Positions 6,722 through 12,093 of a stretch of 12,093 nucleotides of DNA are shown in pieces (position 1 is the first letter of the stretch; each line of letters starts with the position of its first letter). Location: NCBI GenBank assembly GCA_003218935.1, contig QHPA01000158.1, positions 1 through 12,093 on the forward strand. Reading direction: 5' to 3'. The DNA comes from Verrucomicrobiota bacterium. GTDB lineage: Bacteria; Verrucomicrobiota; Verrucomicrobiia; Limisphaerales; AV2. The notes beneath the pieces were generated by a model, which was not told where the DNA came from, did not search any database, and was given only the letters and a program-made list of their open reading frames with translations. Both the position numbers and the translations under genes were made by a program.

Positions 6722-8469
6722 GCGTCCTGGCCCAGGTGACAAATGCTGTCGAAGCCTTCAATCGCTTCGTCGAACAACAGGTGTCGCAGGCACGCAGCGA
6801 CTCACAGTTCGGTGAGCGATTGATGGCACGTTGGCAAGCCGCTCGTGGTGGCCTGGGGACGGTAACCATCCCCACCGCCCTGAAACTTCCGCGCCTGGCC
6901 CTGCCGCTGACCGATGAACCGGGCGAAGTCGCCCGCTACCTCTATGGAGAAGGATTGCCCGGGGAATTTCCGTTCGTCAATGCCGCCTATCGCGAAATGT
7001 ACCTGGTAAATCCCGACGCAAAAAACACTGAGGAACCCACGCGCCTTTTCGCCGGGCTGGCCCTGGCCGAAGACACCAACCACCGCTTCCACTACCTCAC
7101 GCGCCATCAGAAAAACATCCGGCTCAGCACCGCTTTCGACGGGCCGACACTCTACGGCCTCGACAGCGACGCCGACGGCGTCTTCGGGAAAATCGGCGAA
7201 GGCGGCGTGGCGCTGGATACGATCGAAGACATGGAACGGCTTTATGCCGGCTTTCCGCTTGGCGGGGAACATTTTTCCGTCTCCATGACCATCAACGGAC
7301 CCGCTCCGATCATCCTCGCCATGTATGTTGCCGCGGCCAAGCGGCGGTTTGGTCCGGAGGTCGTCTCGACGCTTCGCGGCACGATCCAGGCTGACATTCT
7401 CAAGGAGGTGCAGGCGCAAAATGAAATCATCTTTCCGATCGAGGCGTCGCTGCGCTTTCTCGCCGACATGGTTGAACACACGACCACGCACCTGCCGCGG
7501 TGGTATCCCATCTCGATCAGCGGTTACCACATCGCCGAGGCGGGCGCGACCCCGGTTCAGCAGGCGGCTTACACTCTTTCCAATGGATTCACCTACGTTG
7601 AGCTCTTCCGTGACCGCGGCCTGGAGGTCAAGCGATTCGGGCCGCGCCTGTCGTTCTTTCTCGATTGTGGTCTGGACATTGAATACGTGGCGCTGGCGCG
7701 GGTTTGTCGCAAGCTCTGGGCCATCGGTATGCGGGACGTTTTCGGCGCCGACCCGCCGGCGCAACTATTCAAACTCCACACGCAAACCAGCGGCCGCTCG
7801 CTGATCGCTCAGGAGTCCAAGAACAATTTGACCCGCACGGCCATCGAACTGGTCCTCGCCTGCCTCAACGCAACCAACTCCTGTCACAGCAACAGCGCCG
7901 ATGAGCCGTTTACCACGCCCAGTGAAGAGTACGTCCGTCTCGCCGCCAACTCCCAGGCCATTCTCCTGGAGGAATCAGGTCTGTTCAAATTCATGATGAA
8001 CACCCTGACCGGCTCGCCCGGAGTGAAGATCGTTGAGCGAGCCGTCGAGGAAGGTATTCTGGCCGAGTTCCGCGAAATCGACCGGTTGGGAGGCGTGTTA
8101 CCGGCCATCGACCAGCGCTATCAACGCAGCCAGATCCAGGCCGCCGCGCATCGGTACGAACAACAGATCAATGACGGCACCAGGCCCATCATTGGCTTGA
8201 ACCGATATTGTGATGAAACCAACGCGGCGCCGGCGGTCAAAGTGGTCCGCACGCCGCGCCAGAAGAAACAGCTTCAAGTGGACCGCCTGGAGAAATTCAA
8301 ACGCCGGAACCGCGCCAGAACCGAGCGCGCGCTCGACCGTCTTGCCGCGGTCGTTGAAAGCGGCGGCAACGTGTTCAAGGAACTGATCCACACCGTCGAG
8401 TGTTGCTCGCTCGGACAGATCACGGCACGCTTGCACGAGTGCGTGGGCCGGCATCGGCCGATGGTATAG
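6718..8469 (+). CDS. icmF: Cobalamin-dependent acyl-CoA mutase catalytic subunit (IcmF/methylmalonyl-CoA mutase family)
   Basis: The 583-residue protein is the catalytic TIM-barrel half of an IcmF-like mutase, a radical B12 enzyme that moves the CoA-thioester carbon between adjacent positions. Family motifs appear in order: LPGEFPF (80–86), EEPTRLFAG (105–113), NHRFHYL, IRLSTAFDGPTLYG, FSVSMTINGPAPIILAM (186–202), LRGTIQADILKEVQAQN (219–235), SISGYHIAEAGA with the catalytic-type His271, FTYVE, HTQTSGRSL, NATNSCHSNSADEP and a YQR...DGTRPIIGLN end. The C-terminal helices (NVFKELIHTVECCSLGQI) match IcmF. At the position of the carboxylate-binding Arg of methylmalonyl-CoA mutase there is Gln234, as in isobutyryl-CoA mutases. 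GTG 6718 overlaps the upstream TGA as GTGA, implying translational coupling. B12 and GTPase domains are on the upstream protein. Confidence 0.9.
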   Translation: MSVLAQVTNAVEAFNRFVEQQVSQARSDSQFGERLMARWQAARGGLGTVTIPTALKLPRLALPLTDEPGEVARYLYGEGLPGEFPFVNAAYREMYLVNPDAKNTEEPTRLFAGLALAEDTNHRFHYLTRHQKNIRLSTAFDGPTLYGLDSDADGVFGKIGEGGVALDTIEDMERLYAGFPLGGEHFSVSMTINGPAPIILAMYVAAAKRRFGPEVVSTLRGTIQADILKEVQAQNEIIFPIEASLRFLADMVEHTTTHLPRWYPISISGYHIAEAGATPVQQAAYTLSNGFTYVELFRDRGLEVKRFGPRLSFFLDCGLDIEYVALARVCRKLWAIGMRDVFGADPPAQLFKLHTQTSGRSLIAQESKNNLTRTAIELVLACLNATNSCHSNSADEPFTTPSEEYVRLAANSQAILLEESGLFKFMMNTLTGSPGVKIVERAVEEGILAEFREIDRLGGVLPAIDQRYQRSQIQAAAHRYEQQINDGTRPIIGLNRYCDETNAAPAVKVVRTPRQKKQLQVDRLEKFKRRNRARTERALDRLAAVVESGGNVFKELIHTVECCSLGQITARLHECVGRHRPMV

Positions 8470-8588
8470 GCGCGATCCCGCGCGCTGCTCTGCGTGCTTT
8501 ACAATCGGTGTCGGGCGTTGAAATTCTTTCAGCGAAACCGAATATCGCGCCACCACGGCAAAGCTGAACCGAGCAATCGAACGTTCGC
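8470..8588. other. Short intergenic spacer before prpD
   Basis: These 119 bases lie between the mutase stop and the prpD start, in the same orientation. I see no terminator with a T-tract, so read-through into prpD is plausible. No promoter or operator can be supported by eye. Confidence 0.4.
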
Positions 8589-9869
8589 ATGACTGCTACT
8601 CTGGCTGAGCGACTGGCTGACTTTGCGGCGGCACTGCGCTTTGAACACCTGCCTGCCGCCGCCGTGCACGAGGTGAAGCGGCGCGTGATCGACTCCGTCG
8701 GCTGCGTTCTGGGCGCCTGGCACACCGAGCCGTGCGCCATCGCGCGCCGCGTGGCTGCGAGGTTCAGCGCAACGAACGGCGCGACGCTGCTCGGCACGCG
8801 CCACGCCGCGCCCCCTGATTGGGCGGCGTTCGCCAACGGCTGCCTCGTCCGCTACCTCGATTACAACGACACCTACCTCTCGAAGGAACCGGCGCACCCC
8901 AGCGACAACATCCCCGCCGCGCTCGCGGCCGCTGAAGCCGACCATGTCACCTACGGCGCATTCTCGAGCGCCCTCGCGGCGGCCACGCTTTTCGGGCTCG
9001 ACGCCCAGCGGATGCGTCACGCCCTCGGCATCGCCGGCGTGGCGGGCGTGGCGCTGCGCCAGTCGCGTGTCGGCGAACTCTCCCACTGGAAGGGGTGCGC
9101 ATTCGCGAACGCGGCTCGACACGGCGTTTACGCGGCGTTGCTGGCGCGCGAGGGAATGACCGGGCCGGCGCCGATTTTCGAAGGAGAAAAGGGATTTGAG
9201 AAACTCGTCAGCGGCCCACTGAATGACTTCAAACTGCCGGCTGTTGCCTCCAGCCTGAGCCGGGAGGATTTCATGATTTCGAAAACCAGCATCAAGTTCT
9301 GGCCCGCGGAATATCACGGTCAGAGCGCGATCGAAGCGGCCCTGAAATTGCGGGATCAGATCGGTGACCTTTCCGAGATCGAGTCGATCCTGATCGAAAG
9401 CCACGACGCGGCTGTGGACATCATCGGGAGCGAGCCGGAGAAGTGGCGGCCCGCCACACGCGAGACCGCTGATCACAGCCTGCCTTATCTTGTCGCGGTC
9501 GCGTTGACAGACGGCACGGTGGCGGCCAAACAGTTTTCACTGGAACGGCTCGCGGATCCGAGGCTGATCGAATTGGTCCAGCGCGTGAAAGTGCAACGCC
9601 GGGCGGACCTGAGCGCGCGTTACCCCGAAGCCGTTGCCAACGTCGTCACCGCGCAACTTCAAGGAGGTCGAACGCAAAGCCAGCGCGTGGATTATCCGCA
9701 CGGGCACGCGAAAAGCCCGCTGACTGACGCGGAGGTCGAGGCAAAATTTCACACCTTGACGGACCCGCTCTTGGGAAGGGAACGCGCCGAAGCTGCGCTG
9801 AGCTGGTTGTGGCGCCTGGAACAGGCTCGCGAACTCGGTGAATTTCCGCCATTGATCGAGGTGTCGTGA
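8589..9869 (+). CDS. prpD: MmgE/PrpD family, 2-methylcitrate dehydratase with internal gap
   Basis: PrpD dehydrates 2-methylcitrate to 2-methyl-cis-aconitate in the methylcitrate cycle, in the cytosol. The 426-residue ORF starts canonically (MTATLAERLADFAAALRFEH, then VIDSVGC). It has the active-site stretches YLDYNDTYLSKEPAHPSDNI (89–108), GELSHWKGCAFANAARHGVY (162–181), LLAREGMTGPAPIFEGEKGF, and KFWPAEYHGQSAIEAAL (236–252). The neighbours prpB and a citrate synthase fix the pathway. Family members are about 450–485 residues. Here AALAAAEAD (110–118) runs straight into HVTYGAFSSALAAA (119–132), skipping about 35–40 residues that normally read GASG...AIVLAYEVQCRL...RGWD. The cut is in frame near 8942. 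Losing these helices in the all-α domain may affect folding. No clear Shine-Dalgarno; the stop overlaps a tiny ORF leading to prpB. Confidence 0.92.
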   Translation: MTATLAERLADFAAALRFEHLPAAAVHEVKRRVIDSVGCVLGAWHTEPCAIARRVAARFSATNGATLLGTRHAAPPDWAAFANGCLVRYLDYNDTYLSKEPAHPSDNIPAALAAAEADHVTYGAFSSALAAATLFGLDAQRMRHALGIAGVAGVALRQSRVGELSHWKGCAFANAARHGVYAALLAREGMTGPAPIFEGEKGFEKLVSGPLNDFKLPAVASSLSREDFMISKTSIKFWPAEYHGQSAIEAALKLRDQIGDLSEIESILIESHDAAVDIIGSEPEKWRPATRETADHSLPYLVAVALTDGTVAAKQFSLERLADPRLIELVQRVKVQRRADLSARYPEAVANVVTAQLQGGRTQSQRVDYPHGHAKSPLTDAEVEAKFHTLTDPLLGRERAEAALSWLWRLEQARELGEFPPLIEVS

Positions 9870-9904
9870 TGAAGACCGCTCAATCCGCAACATTCCTGGA
9901 ATGA
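9869..9904 (+). CDS. Possible 11-codon coupling minicistron between prpD and prpB
   Basis: ATG 9869 overlaps the prpD stop by one base (TGATG) and has GAGGTG at 9858–9863, five bases upstream, the best Shine-Dalgarno near any start in the window. It encodes MKTAQSATFLE and stops at TGA 9902–9904, overlapping the prpB start as ATGA (9901–9904). prpB itself has no good ribosome binding site. The arrangement would let ribosomes ending prpD re-initiate twice and reach prpB. It is not in frame with prpB, so it is not a longer prpB start. The peptide is unlikely to have its own function. Confidence 0.35.
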   Translation: MKTAQSATFLE

Positions 9905-10761
9905 AACCACTTTCTAAAACCGCCATGCTGCGTCGCGCAATCCGGGATGGCTGCGTCGTGATGCCCGGTGCGTTCAACGCCGCGACGGCACGACTGGTGG
10001 AACGGGTCGGCTTCCCCGCGGTTTATGTCAGCGGCGCCGGACTGGCCAATGCCACCGCAGGCGTGCCGGATATCGGGCTTTTGACGCTCACCGAGGTTGC
10101 CCAACTCGCGGGTTACATCGCGAACGCGGTCCGCATCCCGGCGCTCGGAGACGCGGATACAGGTTTCGGCGGGCCCCAGAATGTCGCGCGCGCCGTGCGC
10201 GAGTTTGAGCGCGCCGGGCTGGCCGGTCTCCATTTGGAGGATCAAGCTTTTCCGAAACGTTGCGGCCATCTGGCCGGGAAGACGCTCGTGTCATCCGAGG
10301 AAATGGCCCGGAAAATCTTCGCGGCGGTGCGTGCTCGACGGGACAAGGATTTCCTCATCGTCGCGCGTACCGACGCCAGGACGGTGGAGGATTGGGATTC
10401 AGCCGTCCGCCGCGCCCGAAGTTACCTCGACGCAGGCGCGGACGCGATTTTTCCAGAGGCCCTTGAAACGGCCGGTGAATTCCGCGCGTTCGCAAAAAAA
10501 GTGCGCGCGCCGCTGGTGGCGAATCTGACGGAGTTTGGGCGCGGGCCATTGCTGAGTGTTCGTCAATTGGCCTCGATGGGCTACCGGATCGTCCTCTTTC
10601 CTCTCACCGCTTTTCGTGTGTCGATGCGAGCGGCGGAGGATTGCCTGCGGGAAGTGAAGCGCCGGGGCACACAACGCCCCTGGCTCAACCGGATGCAAAC
10701 CCGTCAGGAGTTATATGAATTGCTCGGTTATGAACCGGGTCAGCAGCTTTGGGTGCAATAA
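9901..10761 (+). CDS. prpB: 2-Methylisocitrate lyase
   Basis: PrpB cleaves 2-methylisocitrate to pyruvate and succinate, the last step of the methylcitrate cycle. It belongs to the isocitrate lyase/PEP mutase TIM-barrel family. At 286 residues the length is normal (285–300). Motifs are VVMPGAFNAATARL (19–32), VYVSGAG (41–47), PDIGLLTLTE, the Mg-binding GDADTGFGG (83–91), HLEDQAFPKRCGHL with catalytic Cys121 (111–124), LIVARTDAR, GADAIFPEAL, NLTEFGRGP and a YELLGY end. All key residues are present and no gap is seen, unlike its neighbours. ATG 9901 gives a full-length N-terminus. It sits 31 bases after prpD with the same orientation, and translation may depend on coupling through the short ORF at 9869–9904. 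Confidence 0.96.
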   Translation: MKPLSKTAMLRRAIRDGCVVMPGAFNAATARLVERVGFPAVYVSGAGLANATAGVPDIGLLTLTEVAQLAGYIANAVRIPALGDADTGFGGPQNVARAVREFERAGLAGLHLEDQAFPKRCGHLAGKTLVSSEEMARKIFAAVRARRDKDFLIVARTDARTVEDWDSAVRRARSYLDAGADAIFPEALETAGEFRAFAKKVRAPLVANLTEFGRGPLLSVRQLASMGYRIVLFPLTAFRVSMRAAEDCLREVKRRGTQRPWLNRMQTRQELYELLGYEPGQQLWVQ

Positions 10762-10892
10762 GAAGAGTTGAAACGCTCGACCGTAGAATGATTAAATCCG
10801 TCCCATGCGAGCGACGATTCGCCATTTGCGCGACTGGTTTCCGCGGAGCTCATGGGCAGCCCTCCTTTCGCTTTTGCGCACGCATTGGGACG

Positions 10893-10972
10893 ATGAACCA
10901 TCCCCCTCACCCGCCCTTCGGGCACCCTCTCCCCCTCGGAGGGGGAGAGGGACGGGGTGAGGGGCGGTTCAT
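10893..10972. repeat. 80-nt compound palindrome (REP/MITE-like)
   Basis: The outer arms ATGAACC (10893–10899) and GGTTCAT (10966–10972) are complementary, and next to them CCCCTCACC pairs with GGTGAGGGG. Inside are two hairpins: GCCC-TTC-GGGC (10913–10923), and a perfect 13-bp stem CCCTCTCCCCCTC / GAGGGGGAGAGGG with a one-base loop (10925–10951). The whole would fold as a cloverleaf-like structure on either strand. It lies between prpB and the synthase gene. I associate this C/T-rich, G/A-rich sequence with dispersed intergenic palindromes in many bacterial genomes. No T-tract follows, so it is not a standard terminator, although it could attenuate or stabilise the prp mRNA. Confidence 0.75.
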
Positions 10973-10984
10973 GGGGGTTAAGCC

Positions 10985-11000
10985 GGTTGATGGTTCAACC
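10985..11000 (+). promoter_or_regulatory. Small hairpin just upstream of the synthase start
   Basis: GGTTGA (10985–10990), loop TGGT, TCAACC (10995–11000) form a perfect 6-bp stem ending 14 bases before the ATG at 11015. It covers where a ribosome binding site would sit, and none is visible. It could be an operator half-site pair or an mRNA structure, or chance. Confidence 0.25.
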
Positions 11001-11014
11001 TATTTGACGAACAG

Positions 11015-12093
11015 ATGAGCGCCGAAACCAAACCAGCGTACAGCCCGGGACTGGAAGGTGTGATCGCGGGCGAATCAGCCGTTTGCTGGGTGGACCCCAA
11101 CGCCGGTCTGCTTTACCGGGGCTACGACATCCATGAGCTGGCGACTCAGGGGAGCTTTGAGGAAGTCGTCTGGCTCCTACTGCGCGGTGAATTGCCCAGC
11201 CAGGAGCAGCTCGCTGATTTCGCCCGTGAACTCGCTGCGGCGCGCCTCCGTACCGGTGTCTCGATGCTGGCGGCATTCGATCCTGAATTGAACGATCATT
11301 CCCACGAGGCCAACCTGCGCAAGGCGGTGCGTCTCACGGCGAAAGTCTCGTCGCTCATCACCGACGGTTGGCGCGTGGCGCATGGCCAGGACCTGCTTTC
11401 CGCCAAACCCAACCTCACGCACGCCGGAAATTTTCTCTACCAGCTTACCGGCACTCCTCCGGAGACGTGGCGGACGGAAATCTTCGATACCATCCTCGTG
11501 CTGTATGCCGACCACGAATTCAACGCCTCCACCTTTTCCGCGCGGGTGACCGCTTCCACCATGGCCGACATCTATGCCGCGCTGACCACGGGCCTCGGCA
11601 CGCTCAAAGGCCCGTTGCACGGCGGCGCAAACGAGGAAACGATGAGGGTGCTCCGGGACATCGGCTCCCCTGACCGCGCCGAGGCCTGGGTGTTGGAGCG
11701 GCTGGCGCGCAAAGAAAAAATCATGGGTTTCGGCCACCGCGTTTACAAAAAGGGCGACTCGCGCGTCCCGATTATGCGCGAGTTCGCCCGCCAGCTCGGT
11801 AAGCGGTTCGGCCAGGAACATTGGGTGGGCATCTGTGAAAAGCTGGAAGCCGTGATGGAGCGGGAAAAAAACCTCTGCTGCAATGTGGACCTCTATGCGG
11901 CCCCGGTATTTCATCTGCTGGGCATCCCGCCGGAGTTGAACACGCCCATCTTCGCCTGTTCCCGGGTCGCCGGCTGGTGCGCCCACGTCATCGAGCAGCA
12001 CGACCACAACCGGCTGATCCGTCCGCGCAGCCTTTACGTCGGTCCGCCGCGACGGACTTATCAACCAACGAGCGCTGCGAAGAAATCCAAGGC
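11015..12093 (+). CDS. prpC: Citrate synthase family, probably 2-methylcitrate synthase (cut at right edge; internal gap)
   Basis: The enzyme condenses propionyl-CoA (or acetyl-CoA) with oxaloacetate. With prpD and prpB upstream, 2-methylcitrate synthase is most likely, but sequence alone does not exclude ordinary citrate synthase. 359 codons are present before the edge; the tail (RPRSLYVGPPRRTYQP then AAKKSK) shows the stop must be near. The start is MSAETKPAYSPGLEGVIAGE. Catalytic residues are in place: H202 in GPLHGGANEETM, H241 in GFGHRVYKKGDSR, D292 in NVDLYAAPVF. Residues 72–84 read ELAAARLRTGVSM. In the family about 20–25 residues (…P…L…DAHPMDV) normally separate ELAA from LRT-SML, so a piece is missing in frame near 11243. 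No Shine-Dalgarno is visible. The 253-base gap to prpB holds the palindrome and one small hairpin but no other gene. Confidence 0.92.
   Translation, partial: MSAETKPAYSPGLEGVIAGESAVCWVDPNAGLLYRGYDIHELATQGSFEEVVWLLLRGELPSQEQLADFARELAAARLRTGVSMLAAFDPELNDHSHEANLRKAVRLTAKVSSLITDGWRVAHGQDLLSAKPNLTHAGNFLYQLTGTPPETWRTEIFDTILVLYADHEFNASTFSARVTASTMADIYAALTTGLGTLKGPLHGGANEETMRVLRDIGSPDRAEAWVLERLARKEKIMGFGHRVYKKGDSRVPIMREFARQLGKRFGQEHWVGICEKLEAVMEREKNLCCNVDLYAAPVFHLLGIPPELNTPIFACSRVAGWCAHVIEQHDHNRLIRPRSLYVGPPRRTYQPTSAAKKSK

Noticed and set aside
6802..7764. 320-codon minus-strand frame opposite the mutase
   Set aside because: Antisense shadow; the plus strand encodes an uninterrupted mutase barrel.
8529..9476. 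315-codon minus-strand frame opposite prpD
   Set aside because: Antisense shadow of prpD; no recognisable domain.
10893..10972. Palindrome as a CRISPR repeat or intrinsic terminator
   Set aside because: There is only one copy in the window with no spacers, and no T-tract follows on either strand.
10749..11018. 89-codon plus-strand frame between prpB and the synthase
   Set aside because: It runs through the palindrome, giving a Pro/Gly repeat-like peptide; it starts inside prpB and has no protein-like pattern.
11177..12064. 295-codon minus-strand frame opposite the citrate synthase
   Set aside because: Antisense shadow; the plus strand retains the two catalytic His and the Asp.

Overview
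The window is GC-rich bacterial chromosome that looks like Verrucomicrobiota (Pedosphaera/Limisphaera-type). The clues are a type-II-secretion-style pseudopilin whose N-terminal helix is typical of that phylum and of Planctomycetes, an aroE–prepilin peptidase pair, an 80-nt compound palindrome of a kind I associate with such genomes, and start codons that mostly lack a clear Shine-Dalgarno sequence. The lineage is inferred from style; there is no rRNA or other marker here.

Left part (1–4370), housekeeping. A pseudopilin gene runs off the left edge on the minus strand and is divergent from aroE (shikimate dehydrogenase). aroE overlaps pilD (prepilin peptidase), the enzyme that would process such pseudopilins. 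Converging on pilD from the right is a minus-strand pair: aroC (chorismate synthase), then a NYN-domain nuclease with a C-terminal OST-HTH/LOTUS-like domain. Two shikimate-pathway genes therefore lie within 3.5 kb of each other on opposite strands.

Middle part (4371–5599), gene-poor. It holds a possible 70-codon minus-strand ORF, a minus-strand terminator-like hairpin, and two small divergent ORFs with predicted membrane segments (5043–5315 minus and 5373–5549 plus). The second is only 58 codons.

Right part (5600–12093), a plus-strand propionate/branched-acyl-CoA cluster. First comes a cobalamin-dependent acyl-CoA mutase of the IcmF type, split into two translationally coupled proteins: B12-binding domain plus MeaB-like GTPase, then the catalytic mutase. 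It is followed by prpD (MmgE/PrpD family, 2-methylcitrate dehydratase), prpB (2-methylisocitrate lyase) and a citrate/2-methylcitrate synthase cut by the window's right edge. Together these would rearrange an acyl-CoA by B12 radical chemistry and oxidise propionyl-CoA to pyruvate plus succinate through the methylcitrate cycle.

The most unusual point is that three genes of this cluster seem to lack conserved pieces: the cobalamin-ligand (DxHxxG-like) end of the B12 domain, about 35–40 residues inside PrpD, and about 20–25 residues inside the citrate synthase. The last two are clean in-frame gaps. They may be real streamlining, decay, or sequence/assembly error. I found no convincing defence system, CRISPR array, tRNA, rRNA or insertion sequence.
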